Part shown: positions 7,367 to 16,801 of the stretch, one piece after another
Layout of the letters: the number at the start of each line of letters is the position of its first letter
Numbering within the stretch: position 1 is the first letter of the stretch
Notes under the pieces: model-generated
Database searches by the model: none
What the model saw: only the letters and a program-made list of their open reading frames with translations
What the model was told of the DNA's origin: nothing
Translations under genes and position numbers: made by a program
Assembly: GCA_003170135.1 (NCBI GenBank)
Contig: PMZR01000068.1
Span: 19,842 to 83,841 of the forward strand
Direction of reading: 5' to 3'
DNA from: Acidobacteriota bacterium
GTDB taxonomy: Bacteria; Acidobacteriota; Vicinamibacteria; Vicinamibacterales; Fen-181
Length of the DNA: 64,000 nt

Positions 7367-8653
7367 TTGAAACTCGCCTTCATCGTCCAACGCTACGGCA
7401 CGGAGATCCTCGGGGGCGCCGAGTACCTGTGCCGGCTGATCGCCGAGCGACAGTCCTCGCACCACCAGGTGGACGTCCTGACCACGTGTGCGCGCGACTA
7501 CATCACGTGGAAGAACGAATACCCGGAGGGCACCGACCGGGTACGCGGCGTGACCGTCCGCCGTTTCGCGAACGCGCAGCCGCGCAATATCGCGTCGTTC
7601 AACCAGTACTCCGACTGGATCTACCATCATCCGCACGACGCGGCCGACGAGATGGAGTGGCTGAAGCAGCAGGGCCCGTGGTGTCCCTCGCTCATCGATC
7701 ACCTCGAGCGCCACCACGGCGACTACGACGCGTTGATTTTCTTTACGTACCTGTACGCGCCGACCGTGCTCGGTCTTCGCATCGCTCCGGCACGCAGCAT
7801 CCTGGTGCCCACGGCCCACGACGAGCCGCCCATCCGTCTCGGCATCTTCAAGGACGTGTTCCGCCTCCCGGCCGGACTCGCCTACAACACCGACGCCGAG
7901 CGCCGTTTCGTCAAGGCGACCTTCGAAACGGGAGCCGTCGTCGAGGAGACCATCGGCTGCGGCGTCGATCTGCCGCAGCACCATGCCTACCCGCGCGACC
8001 AGCGGCCCGACACCGACGGAGACCGGCGGGCGCCCGGCGATGACGAGGAGGCGGGAACTGACGGGCCGGCCGAGACGGGGCGGTACCGGTCGCCGCTGAC
8101 GGAGCGGGGCGCGATCTTCCGGCGACGGCACCGGCTCCACGGTCCGTTCGTGCTCTACGGCGGCCGCATCGACAAGGGCAAGGGCTGCGAGGAGCTGATC
8201 GAGTACTTCAGCACCTACGTCCAGGAAGGCGGCGAGGCGTCGCTGGCCCTGATGGGCGTGAAGCTGATGCCGCTGCCCGAGGAGCCGTTCATCAACTTCG
8301 CCGGCATGTTGTCGGAGCGGGAGCGGCTGCAGGCGCTCGAGGCCGCCACGGTGGTCGCGGTCCCCTCGCCCTACGAAAGCCTGTCGCTGCTGGCGCTCGA
8401 ATCGTTCGCCGTCGGCACGCCCATCCTCGCCAACGCGCGCAGCGAGGTGCTCGTGGATCACTGCGTGCGCAGCAACGCCGGCCTCTATTACGCGGACCGC
8501 GACGAATTCGTCGAGTGCCTGAAGTTGCTGCTCATCGACGAGCGGCTGCGCGTCGCCATGGGACGCAACGGCCGCGACTACGTCCGCCGGAACTATCGCT
8601 GGGACGTGGTGCTCGCGAAATACGAGCGGATGCTCGGAAGGCTGAGGAAATGA
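7367..8653 (+). CDS. GT4-type glycosyltransferase (paralogue A')
   Basis: 428-residue glycosyltransferase beginning MKLAFIVQRYGTEILGGAEYL, nearly the same N-terminus as the gene at 3684-5063. The two share TTCARDY(I/V)TW(K/R)NE, VRRF, LVPTA, YGGRIDKGKGCEEL and PSPYESLSLLALES. A non-conserved acidic insert of about 35 residues (near 210-245) separates the two Rossmann domains. The start is TTG, 13 nt after the previous stop, as for another gene of this operon. It is the last gene of the cluster; a 180-nt non-coding stretch follows before the convergent regulator gene. Confidence 0.85.
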   Translation: MKLAFIVQRYGTEILGGAEYLCRLIAERQSSHHQVDVLTTCARDYITWKNEYPEGTDRVRGVTVRRFANAQPRNIASFNQYSDWIYHHPHDAADEMEWLKQQGPWCPSLIDHLERHHGDYDALIFFTYLYAPTVLGLRIAPARSILVPTAHDEPPIRLGIFKDVFRLPAGLAYNTDAERRFVKATFETGAVVEETIGCGVDLPQHHAYPRDQRPDTDGDRRAPGDDEEAGTDGPAETGRYRSPLTERGAIFRRRHRLHGPFVLYGGRIDKGKGCEELIEYFSTYVQEGGEASLALMGVKLMPLPEEPFINFAGMLSERERLQALEAATVVAVPSPYESLSLLALESFAVGTPILANARSEVLVDHCVRSNAGLYYADRDEFVECLKLLLIDERLRVAMGRNGRDYVRRNYRWDVVLAKYERMLGRLRK

Positions 8654-8835
8654 ATCGCCGTCGGCGGTGAGTCGCGGGCAGTGGAAACAAACGAGCGGAG
8701 GACGCGGAACGTCTGACGCGGACCTCGGAACAGAAGACCCCATCCTCCCCGGCTTCCATTCCTTGCTCGACGTCCTCGGTTACCGTCCTCCGCTCAGGGC
8801 TCTCGGCCAGGGCCAGAGCCGAAACGTACCATCCG

Positions 8836-10353
8836 TCAGAACGCCTCCCCCGTGTCCTCCTGGTCGAACTCCTCGACGGTCGGCGGGCCCGCGACGGCAC
8901 CGAAACTGCTGCCGTTGGCGCCCGCGCGGGCGGTCTCGCGCGGCGCCGCGCTGCCGTTCGCCGCTTTCTTGCGCCGCGGCCTGATGTCGTAGCGCTTGAT
9001 CATCTCGTTCAGCGTCGTCGGCTTGATGTGCAGCAGCTCGGCCGCCTTCTTCTGAACGCCGCCCGCGCTCTCGAGCGTCGATTCGATGAGCCGCTTCTCG
9101 AAATCGGTGATGACCTGCTTGAACGACACCCCCTCGGGCGGCAGCACCAGCTGGGGGATGTGGAAGCTGCGGCTCGATCGCACCTGCTCGGGGATCAGGT
9201 CCGGGCCGATGCGCTGGTTGGCGCTCAGCACCACCGCGCGCTCGATGACGTTCTCGAGCTCGCGCACGTTGCCGGGCCAGTCGTAGTCCACCAGCAGGTC
9301 GAGCGCGTCGGGCGCCAGCTCGAGTTCCGCCTTCTGGTTCTCCTCGCCGTACTTGCGCAGGAAGTGCTGGACGAGCGGCGGCACGTCCTCCTTGCGATCG
9401 CGCAGCGGCGGCAGCTGGATCGTGATGACGTGGAGCCGGTAGTAGAGGTCCTCGCGGAACCGGCCCTCGTCCATCATGCGGTGCAGGTCCACGTTGGTCG
9501 CCGCCACGATGCGGACGTCCACCTTGATGTTCTCGACGCCCCCCAGGCGCATGAACTCGCGTTCCTGCATCACGCGCAACAGCTTCGGCTGCGTCTCGAG
9601 GGGGATGTTGCCGATCTCGTCGAAGAAGATGCTGCCCTTGTCGGCCAGCTCGAACAGCCCCTTCTTCGGGTAGACGGCGCCGGTGAAGGCGCCCTTCACG
9701 TGGCCGAAGAGGTTCGACTCGAGCAGGTCGGGCGGCAGGTTGCCGGAATTGACCGTGATGAAACCCCGGTCGGCCCGCGGCGAGTTGATGTGAATCGCGC
9801 GCGCGACGAGTTCCTTGCCGGTGCCGCTCTCGCCCTGGATCAGGATCGTGGACCGGCTCGGCGCCGCCTGGATGATGAGGTCGAACACCTGGCGCATGCT
9901 CGGGCTGCGCCCGATGATGTTGCCGAACTTGCTGTAGCGTTCCTGCAGGTTCTGCTTGAGGACGCGGTTCTCGTTGACGAGCCGCCCGCGCTCGATCGCG
10001 TTGCGCAGCACGACCAGGACTTCGTCGTTCTTGAACGGCTTGGTGATGTAGTCGAACGCGCCGCGCTTCATCGCGGCGATCGCCGTCTCGACCGAGGCGA
10101 ACGCCGTGATCATGATGACGGCCAGGTCGTCGTCCAGCTTCCTCAGCTCGTCGAGCGCCGTCAGGCCGTCCATCTCGGGCATCATCACGTCGACGATGGC
10201 CGCGTCGAACGACGCGTTGCGCGCCAGCGCGAGTCCCTCCGCACCGCTCGAGGCGAGGCGCACGTCGTAGCCCTCGCGCGAGAGGAGCGTTTCGAGGATC
10301 TCCCGCATGATGTCTTCGTCGTCGATGACGAGGATCGTTCCGTTATGAGGCAT
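8836..10353 (-). CDS. NtrC-type sigma-54-dependent response regulator
   Basis: 505-residue enhancer-binding regulator. The receiver domain (residues 5-120) has the acidic pair DDED and the phospho-acceptor D55 (AIVDVMMPEMDG). The central AAA+ domain has Walker A GESGTGKE, the sigma-54-contacting loop GAFTGA and DEIGNIPLETQ. The C-terminal Fis-type HTH (QKKAAELLHIKPTTLNEMIKRY, near 440-465) is followed by a disordered Ala/Gly tail. I start at the ATG at 10353, since earlier codons overlap the kinase gene. The ATG lies 5 nt after the kinase stop, so the two form one operon. It probably activates the sigma-54 promoter upstream of the kinase and perhaps other sigma-54 sites here. Confidence 0.93.
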   Translation of the reverse strand: MPHNGTILVIDDEDIMREILETLLSREGYDVRLASSGAEGLALARNASFDAAIVDVMMPEMDGLTALDELRKLDDDLAVIMITAFASVETAIAAMKRGAFDYITKPFKNDEVLVVLRNAIERGRLVNENRVLKQNLQERYSKFGNIIGRSPSMRQVFDLIIQAAPSRSTILIQGESGTGKELVARAIHINSPRADRGFITVNSGNLPPDLLESNLFGHVKGAFTGAVYPKKGLFELADKGSIFFDEIGNIPLETQPKLLRVMQEREFMRLGGVENIKVDVRIVAATNVDLHRMMDEGRFREDLYYRLHVITIQLPPLRDRKEDVPPLVQHFLRKYGEENQKAELELAPDALDLLVDYDWPGNVRELENVIERAVVLSANQRIGPDLIPEQVRSSRSFHIPQLVLPPEGVSFKQVITDFEKRLIESTLESAGGVQKKAAELLHIKPTTLNEMIKRYDIRPRRKKAANGSAAPRETARAGANGSSFGAVAGPPTVEEFDQEDTGEAF

Positions 10354-10358
10354 ACGTT

Positions 10359-13268
10359 TCAGTTCGCCACCCGGCTCGCACGTTCGGCAACGGAGGCGAC
10401 CACCGGGAACGACAGCAGGAAGCGGGTGCCTTCGCCGGTCGTGCTGTCGCACGCAATGGCCCCGTCGTGCTCGCGCACGATCCCATAGGTGATCGACAGG
10501 CCCAGCCCGGTGCCCTGCCCGATGGCTTTCGTCGTGAAGAACGGGTCGTAGATCCGCGAGAGGTGCTCCCGGGGGATCCCGGTCCCGGTGTCGCCCACTT
10601 CCGCGACGACCAGGTCCTGGTCCACGCGCGTCGTGATCGACAACCAGCCGCCCTTCGGCATGGCGTCGCGGGCGTTGAGGAACAGGTTCAGGAAGACCTG
10701 CTGCAGCTTGAACTCGAACCCCATGATGATCGGCGCGGGCGACGCCAGGTCCCGGCGCACCTGGATCTTGGCCACGCGGAACTGGTGCTCGAGCAGCGAG
10801 AGCACGTCGCTGATCACGGCGTTCAGATCGACGGGCGCCCGCTCGCCCGTCGGGCTGCCCGGCCGCGCCAGATTCAGCAGCCCGTTGACGATCTTCGCCG
10901 CGCGGAAGGTCTGCCGCTCGATCTTCTCGAGCATCTTCGTCTTCGGGTCCTCGGGGTCCGAGCCCTCGAGCAGCATCTGCGTGAAGCTGGAAATGCCGGT
11001 CAGCGGCGTGTTCACCTCGTGCGCCACGCCGGCCGCCAGGATCCCGATCGACGCCATCTTCTCGGAAATCTGCAGCTGCTCTTCCAGGTGCACGCGCGAG
11101 GTGACGTCGTCGATGATGACAATCGTGCCGACGATGGACGAGGTGGTGCCCTCCCAGCTGCGCAGCGGCACCACGGTGACGTTGACGAGCAGGCGCGCGT
11201 CATCCCGCGTCTGCAGCGAGAGGCGATAGACGCCCGCGCTGCCCGGTTCGTCCGATCGCGCCGCCTCCAGCTGCCGGAGGAAGCTGCCGTCGAAGAGTTC
11301 CGACAGCGGGCGGCCGACGGCGTTCGCGCGGCTGACGCCGTAAAGCCGCTCGAGCGCCCGGTTCCATCGCACCACGCGCGAGCTCGCATCGGCGACGAGC
11401 AACCCGGCTTCGAGCGACTCGACGATGCTCTCGCTGAACTCGCGCATCCGATCGACTTCTTCCGCCTGTCCGCGCAGCTGCCGGTAGAGCCGGCCGTTCT
11501 CGAGCGCGGTCGCCACGTGTCCCGCCACCGCGATCAGCAGCGACAGGTCTTCGCTGTTCAGCGGCTCGCCGTCGGAACGCCGGCCGAGCGCGAGCACCGC
11601 GTTGCAGCCGCCCTTGGACACGCACGGCACGAAGTAGTGGATGTCGCGGTCGCGCCACCGGTCCACGTCCTCCGGCTTGAGCGTCCGGGCGGTCGCCGGT
11701 TCGTCGAGCGCGACGGGCTGGCCCGAGACCAGGCGCGCGCCCAGCGTGCTCGTCCGCGACAGGCGCGGCGCCGGCCCTTCGAGGCCCGCGCTCCGGACCG
11801 CCACGAACGCCTCCGACTCGCCCTCGGCCAGCAGCAACGCGATCCGATCGACGACGAACGTCTCCATGATGCGCGCGACCAGGCGCTCCCCGAGCCGGTT
11901 CAGATCGAGATCGCTGTTCAGGTCGCGGGCAAACCCGACCAGGGCGCGGCGGTAGTCGTACCGATCGCGGTAGAACGCCCGGTCGAACGTGTTCTGGATG
12001 GCGCTCTTCACCGGCCGCGCGAGCAGCACGACGACCAGCGTCGCGAGCATCGCGATGATCGTGTAGTGCTGGCGCGGGTCCGCGATCGCCGCGCCGGCCA
12101 GCTTCAGCAGCGCGGCGTAGATGCCGCCGATCGCCAGCACGGCGGCGGCATAGACGAGCGTCCGCTTGATGAACACCTCGACGTCCATCAGGCGATAGCG
12201 CACCACGGCCGACGCGAACGCGAGCGGCAGCAGCCCCAGCGGAATCGCGAGCAGCTGCGCGGTCAGCCCCGGCTGCGCGCCGAGCGACCACGGCACGGCG
12301 TAGGCGATGACAAACGGACCGCCGCCGAACAGGACGCCAGACACGATCCACCGCAGCTGGCGACGGCCCGTGACGGTGCGCACGCGGCTGAGCGCCCAGA
12401 CCCAGACCAGGAACCCCGCCACCAGGCAGGCGGCCAGGTACGCGTACTCCAGGCGGTCGAGGCCAACCGCCCATTGCGCGATGTAGTAGCGCGGATCCTG
12501 GCGCGCGCGGGCGAAGACGACGACATCCGCGATGGCGAGCGCGGCGGCGGGCAGATACAGCAGCGGCCAGATGCGGGCGCCAATGGTACCTTCGTGCCGC
12601 GGCCGTTCCGGAAACGCGAGCGTGAAGTGCAGGAACAACGGCGCCAGCAGCACCATCGAGGCTTCGTTCGCCCAGTAGAAAATCCAGTCGAGCGTGTCGA
12701 GCCGGCCGCTGAACGAGAACGTGAAGACCCCGAAGAAGGCAATCGACAGCAGGTAGAAGTGCAGCGTCGCCGGATCGCGACGCCGCCGCAACCGCACCGA
12801 CGTGCCGACCAGCAGGCTGAAGATGCCGATGGGAGCCAGGATGAAGTAGAGCGCCAGGTTGCCCACCGGGATCGGCGTCAAGGTGACGTCGATGAGGTGC
12901 GTGGCATTGAGCCGCACGAGCTTGTAACTGAGCGCCGCGCCACGGGGCGCGCGGTCGAGGCTCCGCTGCACGTCGTCGAGCGTGTCGATCGGCGTGCCGT
13001 CGATCTCCTGCAGGATGTCGCCCGGCTTGATCCTGGTTGCGGCAGCCGTGGCCGCGGCGACCTCCTTGACGACGATCCCCTCGGGTCGCGCCTCCCACAG
13101 GATCCCATCTTCGACGCGGTGCCACGTGGCCCGCAGCGCGATGTTGGCGACGCCCAGCACGAGCAGCGTCCCGACGAGCCCGAACCCCACCAGCGATCGC
13201 ACCGATCGCAGTGAACCCCGCCAGGTCAGGAGGGCGGGTCGCCGAACGCTCGTCTCGTGGTCGTCCAT
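10359..13268 (-). CDS. Membrane sensor histidine kinase with PDZ, GAF and PAS domains
   Basis: 969-residue hybrid of signal-input modules. A TM helix (20-42) and a PDZ-like domain (60-125; RIKPGDILQEIDGTPI) come first. Several TM helices follow (about 130-360; 7-8 segments), then GAF (about 440-590), PAS (610-720), HisKA with H-box VAHEVNTPL (His750) and an HATPase_c domain with NARDAM, GDTGTGI and GTGLGLSI. A PDZ fused to a multi-TM sensor suggests sensing of envelope or misfolded-protein signals (inference). The ATG at 13268 is chosen over an earlier in-frame ATG because it lies 29 nt after the start predicted from the sigma-54 promoter at 13308-13323. It is cotranscribed with the NtrC-type regulator. 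Confidence 0.9.
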   Translation of the reverse strand: MDDHETSVRRPALLTWRGSLRSVRSLVGFGLVGTLLVLGVANIALRATWHRVEDGILWEARPEGIVVKEVAAATAAATRIKPGDILQEIDGTPIDTLDDVQRSLDRAPRGAALSYKLVRLNATHLIDVTLTPIPVGNLALYFILAPIGIFSLLVGTSVRLRRRRDPATLHFYLLSIAFFGVFTFSFSGRLDTLDWIFYWANEASMVLLAPLFLHFTLAFPERPRHEGTIGARIWPLLYLPAAALAIADVVVFARARQDPRYYIAQWAVGLDRLEYAYLAACLVAGFLVWVWALSRVRTVTGRRQLRWIVSGVLFGGGPFVIAYAVPWSLGAQPGLTAQLLAIPLGLLPLAFASAVVRYRLMDVEVFIKRTLVYAAAVLAIGGIYAALLKLAGAAIADPRQHYTIIAMLATLVVVLLARPVKSAIQNTFDRAFYRDRYDYRRALVGFARDLNSDLDLNRLGERLVARIMETFVVDRIALLLAEGESEAFVAVRSAGLEGPAPRLSRTSTLGARLVSGQPVALDEPATARTLKPEDVDRWRDRDIHYFVPCVSKGGCNAVLALGRRSDGEPLNSEDLSLLIAVAGHVATALENGRLYRQLRGQAEEVDRMREFSESIVESLEAGLLVADASSRVVRWNRALERLYGVSRANAVGRPLSELFDGSFLRQLEAARSDEPGSAGVYRLSLQTRDDARLLVNVTVVPLRSWEGTTSSIVGTIVIIDDVTSRVHLEEQLQISEKMASIGILAAGVAHEVNTPLTGISSFTQMLLEGSDPEDPKTKMLEKIERQTFRAAKIVNGLLNLARPGSPTGERAPVDLNAVISDVLSLLEHQFRVAKIQVRRDLASPAPIIMGFEFKLQQVFLNLFLNARDAMPKGGWLSITTRVDQDLVVAEVGDTGTGIPREHLSRIYDPFFTTKAIGQGTGLGLSITYGIVREHDGAIACDSTTGEGTRFLLSFPVVASVAERASRVAN

Positions 13269-13307
13269 TGTCTCTTCGACGGAGGGAGGGCTACCCCCCC
13301 AAGAGGC

Positions 13308-13323
13308 AGCAATCGGCATACCA
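13308..13323 (-). promoter_or_regulatory. Sigma-54 (-24/-12) promoter upstream of the kinase/regulator operon
   Basis: Read on the minus strand: TGGTATGCCGATTGCT, i.e. TGG-N10-GC with TTGCT at -12. It differs from the TGGCACG-N4-TTGCW consensus at two positions. Predicted start is near 13297, giving a leader of about 29 nt to the ATG at 13268. An operon encoding a sigma-54 activator behind such a promoter implies autoregulation. Confidence 0.65.
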
Positions 13324-13455
13324 CAGCCGCAGTCGGCGAGACGCGGTGAAACGTGTTGATAATCAGCCACTTGGCTCTGTTCGTCCGTCCACCAGGGGCA
13401 ACGACTTCAATCGCCCGAATCGAGCGTCCAAATAACCGGATCGCGAAAAACGGCC

Positions 13456-13480
13456 AAAAAAAGAAGCGCAACCGCGCTTC
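13456..13480 (-). terminator. Rho-independent terminator (minus strand)
   Basis: On the minus strand the stem GAAGCGC / GCGCTTC with a GGTT loop is followed by seven T residues. It lies about 60 nt beyond the stop of the TonB-receptor-like gene and upstream of the kinase promoter, separating the two units. Confidence 0.9.
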
Positions 13481-13538
13481 AGGATTTGCTCCAGAACTGT
13501 CGGGCGCGCCGCTGTCGAAACAGCGGCTCTCGCCGGGG

Positions 13539-15404
13539 CTAGAACCGCACGACCAGCCCGCCGACCAGGCGCTTGGGCGGACGCACCACGAGCAACTCGT
13601 CGAAGACCGACGCGCCTGGCGTCGTCTCGCGGAACAGGTTGCGCACGGCGAACACGAACTGCCACTGCGCCGAGGTGAAGTCGAGCAGCGGCAGCGGTTG
13701 TGACACCTGCACGTCGAAGCGGCCGTCGAGCCCGGGCGTCGCGTCGGTGGCGCTGCGCTTGGCAAACGCGGTGTCGATCCGGTAGAGCACGAACACGCGC
13801 GTCGCGGTGCCGGGGAGTTCCGTCTCGACCGAGGTCGTCACGTCGTGGAACCGCGCGGTCTGCCAGCGGAGCGCCGAGGGACCGGAGATGCCGAGGATGT
13901 CACCGTCGAACGGCATCCATCTCGCGGTCGTCATCTGGTAGGCCACCGACCCGTGGACGTGGGCCGTGGCAGCGTTGGCCACCGCCACGCTCCATCCCTG
14001 CGCGTCCACGTTGCCGACCGTACCGACGTGGTAGCGCGACCCGGACAGCATCGACGAGCCGTCTGCCAAGCCGAACAACGCGACCAGTTGATTGCTCACT
14101 TCCTGGTAGAACGTGCGCGCCGTCACCGCGCAACCGGAGCCGAGATCGCGTTCGACCAGCAACTCGTAGTTGCTGGCGCGCTCGGCCGTGAGCGGCCGGT
14201 CCGAGAGCCAGTCGAACGTGCGTTCGGACGGCACCCACAACCCCTGCGCGAGCGGCGGGAGGAATTCCTCGGCGCCTGGCGCGAGCGTGTGGCGCGAGAC
14301 CGAGGTCCGAATCTGCCAGCCGATGGTCGGCTTCAACACGAGTTCGGCGCGGGGACTGAGCAGGCCGGCGCCGGGCAGATAGTCGTAGCGCGAGTAGCGC
14401 GCGCCGTAGACCAGCGCCACCTGCGGCGACATCTGCCAGCGATCGACCGCGTAGACGGACCCGACGGTGCGGGTGTCATCGCTCGCCGTGCCCGGGAACT
14501 CGATCGCCGCCGGCGAGCTGAAGCGCTGCGTGCTGTAGGCGATGTTGATGTCGTAGACGTGCGCACCGGGGGCGCGCGACCTCAACGCGCCCGACAGGAA
14601 CCAAGTGCCGAGGTCGCCCTGCGACGTGATGCCCTGGATCGACCAGTCGCCCCAGCCGCCCATCGGCCCGCCAAGCGAGAGCGACGCCACGCTGCGCGAC
14701 AGCGCGTCGGACGAGAACAGGCGGTCGATGCCGTCGAAGGAACTCGCGGTCAGCAGGTTCACCTGGCCGGTGAAGGGCAGTTGGTCGAACAAGGTCGACG
14801 CGAACCGCATGGGCGAGCCGGCCGCGCGGGCCAGCGCCCCTGACGTGTCGTGGCCCGCCGACCTGGTGTCGCCCGCGGCAATCGCATCACCGTCGGTCAC
14901 GTCCTTCAGCACGCTGCGCGGGATGTGCCGCAGGTACCACGCGACATCACCGTGATCGTCGGTCACCTCGGTGTCGCCACCGGCGGTCGAGCCGAGACCA
15001 GCGGCCAGCACACGCGCGCGATCCGTGCGTCGCAGCGACACGGCAATCGCCGTGCGGGCGCTCGGTCGAACCTCGACGAACTGGCGGCGCGACGCGATGT
15101 ACCCGGTGTAGTGGGCGCGAACCAGGTAGGACCCGGCGGGAAGGCCATAGAGGTGGAACCGGCCCGTCGTGTCGCTGATGGCCAGCGCGCTCGTCGCGCC
15201 CAGGGCCGACACCGTCGCGCCCGCCACGGGCGCGCCCAGATCGTCCACCACCACGCCATCGACCGACCCGTGAAGGGCCGCGGCGATCGGCCGCAGATCC
15301 CCGCGCGCGACCACGCTTCGGACCTGCGCCAAGGCAGAGTCCGCTGGGACGCTCATGAGAGCAGCGACGACGGTCGACGTGACGAGCGTGCCGAACCGGG
15401 TCAT
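13539..15404 (-). CDS. TonB-receptor-like outer-membrane protein with carboxypeptidase-regulatory domain
   Basis: 621 residues. Signal peptide MTRFGTLVTSTVVAAL...ALAQ (about 1-28). A carboxypeptidase-regulatory-like beta domain (DGVVVDDLGAPVAGATV to GYIASRRQFVEV, about 48-110) follows. A long beta-rich region ends in an aromatic C-terminus (LVGGLVVRF), as outer-membrane barrels do. Acidobacteriota encode many such TonB-dependent-transporter-like proteins. This one is short for a full receptor (usually more than 800), and I see no canonical TonB box or plug. The ATG at 15404 is preferred over an earlier in-frame codon because it begins the signal peptide. The ligand is unknown. A terminator follows downstream. 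Confidence 0.75.
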   Translation of the reverse strand: MTRFGTLVTSTVVAALMSVPADSALAQVRSVVARGDLRPIAAALHGSVDGVVVDDLGAPVAGATVSALGATSALAISDTTGRFHLYGLPAGSYLVRAHYTGYIASRRQFVEVRPSARTAIAVSLRRTDRARVLAAGLGSTAGGDTEVTDDHGDVAWYLRHIPRSVLKDVTDGDAIAAGDTRSAGHDTSGALARAAGSPMRFASTLFDQLPFTGQVNLLTASSFDGIDRLFSSDALSRSVASLSLGGPMGGWGDWSIQGITSQGDLGTWFLSGALRSRAPGAHVYDINIAYSTQRFSSPAAIEFPGTASDDTRTVGSVYAVDRWQMSPQVALVYGARYSRYDYLPGAGLLSPRAELVLKPTIGWQIRTSVSRHTLAPGAEEFLPPLAQGLWVPSERTFDWLSDRPLTAERASNYELLVERDLGSGCAVTARTFYQEVSNQLVALFGLADGSSMLSGSRYHVGTVGNVDAQGWSVAVANAATAHVHGSVAYQMTTARWMPFDGDILGISGPSALRWQTARFHDVTTSVETELPGTATRVFVLYRIDTAFAKRSATDATPGLDGRFDVQVSQPLPLLDFTSAQWQFVFAVRNLFRETTPGASVFDELLVVRPPKRLVGGLVVRF

Positions 15405-15495
15405 TGATGCTGCCTCGTTACCGTGGCTCGCGCAAAACCGATCTGCCGATCGCGGCGAGCGGTCGGGCCAGGGCATCGCCCCGCCCGACAGGAGA

Positions 15496-16647
15496 TCACG
15501 AAACCGCGAAGTCCGCGCTCCTCACCAGAATTTTACCCGATACCTTGTCGGTAATCTTGATGTCCACGCGAAAAGTTCCGGTCTTGAACTTTTCGAGCGG
15601 CCAAGCTGAACCGCCAACCAGCTGGTGCTTGGTGATGTCGAACTGGGGCGGCAACGTGTTGCCATTCAGGATCTGCGGTTCGCTGTTGGCGATCTTCTTC
15701 TCGGTACCGTCCGGCTGCTTCTGCACGAAGGTAAACTCAACCAGGACATCCGGCTTCTTCGCGGCGTCCAGACCCGGATTGTAAATCTGGAAGAAGACGT
15801 TCAACTCCTGAGTCTTTGCGAATTCGGTGCCGACCTTGGGCACGATCTCCAGTTGCCCGATGGTGTAGGGGTTCTCCCGCTGCTGCTGAGGCGTCAGCGG
15901 TTTCGCCAGCGGCCCGATCTTGTCCGACACCACCACGCTGCTCGTCGCCATGTCCGGTCCGTTGAAGTCCGGCACCGTGATCGTCTGCTTGCAGATCGCG
16001 ACCTTCGGCTTCTTCTTGTCGGAGGGGTTTCGTTCCTTCAGAGCGAGATAAACGTCATATTCGCCGCCGTTCACCTGGAATGCCCGACTCATCCGCACGA
16101 CCGGGGCGGCCTGGGTCGTCCCGGCTGGCGGCGTCGTCCCGGCCGGCGCCGGGGCCTCGGCTGGCTTCAGCGCGGTGAACTCCAGATCGTCATAGGCCGA
16201 GGGCGCCACGGCCCCCTTCTTCGCCGCGTCCAGCTTGGCCCGCGCGTCGCCCGTTTCATCGCGCAACCCGCTGAGATCACCCGCCGGCTTGGCGTTCCTG
16301 CTGACGACGCGAAACATCAGCGCCACCGACGGGTCGGTCAGGGCCTTGCCGTCCACGGTGAGCGTGAATGGAACGTAGGTCTGGCCGGCAGCCGTCCTGA
16401 AAAAGCTGTAACTTTCGATGGCCACGGCGAAATCCGACGGCGCCGCCTGACCCGACTGGACCGCGTCCAACACGGCTTTGAGCGCCTGGGCATTCTGCAG
16501 CTGATCCTTGTCGAGCTTGGGTGCCGCCGGCGGTTTCTGTTGAGTTGCCGGCGACGCGGATACAAGCGCGATCGATACGCACACGATGGCGACGGCGATA
16601 ATCACTCCGAGGGCGTGCGAGGCGCACGCCCGGCGACGGGTACTCAT
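15496..16647 (-). CDS. Secreted protein of unknown function
   Basis: 383 residues with an N-terminal signal (STRRRACASHALGVIIAVAI...ALVSAS). A Pro/Gln/Ala-rich linker is followed by two beta-rich regions. The middle carries an Ala/Pro/Thr-rich spacer (PAEAPAPAGTTPPAGTTQ). The C-terminal part (LNVFFQIYNPGLDAAKKPDVLVEF and TFRVDIKITDKVSGK) resembles the beta-sandwich at the end of GWxTD-type proteins of Acidobacteriota, though the GWxTD motif itself is absent. It is probably periplasmic. The start at 16647 is preferred to an ATG 45 nt upstream because the signal peptide begins there. The gene is divergent from the cyclase gene. Confidence 0.65.
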   Translation of the reverse strand: MSTRRRACASHALGVIIAVAIVCVSIALVSASPATQQKPPAAPKLDKDQLQNAQALKAVLDAVQSGQAAPSDFAVAIESYSFFRTAAGQTYVPFTLTVDGKALTDPSVALMFRVVSRNAKPAGDLSGLRDETGDARAKLDAAKKGAVAPSAYDDLEFTALKPAEAPAPAGTTPPAGTTQAAPVVRMSRAFQVNGGEYDVYLALKERNPSDKKKPKVAICKQTITVPDFNGPDMATSSVVVSDKIGPLAKPLTPQQQRENPYTIGQLEIVPKVGTEFAKTQELNVFFQIYNPGLDAAKKPDVLVEFTFVQKQPDGTEKKIANSEPQILNGNTLPPQFDITKHQLVGGSAWPLEKFKTGTFRVDIKITDKVSGKILVRSADFAVS

Positions 16648-16768
16648 GATGACGATTCTCCAGTTGCGCGACGCGATGAAAACGATCGCCAAATCATAGG
16701 CGCGCGGCCCGGAGAAGTCAAAACCCTGACGCTCCCGGATCCGGCCGTCGGGCTTGGGCGGAACCGCG

Positions 16769-16777
16769 TGCTATATT
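16769..16777 (+). promoter_or_regulatory. Extended -10 promoter of the cyclase-glgC unit
   Basis: TGC-TATATT fits an extended -10 element. The predicted start is about 18 nt before the ATG at 16802, and CGGAG lies between them as a ribosome site. Confidence 0.5.
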
Positions 16778-16801
16778 GGACGTTTCGGAGCGGTTCCGAC
16801 C

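Noticed and set aside
10467..13214. A 915-codon plus-strand frame
   Set aside because: Antisense of the PDZ/GAF/PAS histidine kinase; no recognisable motif.
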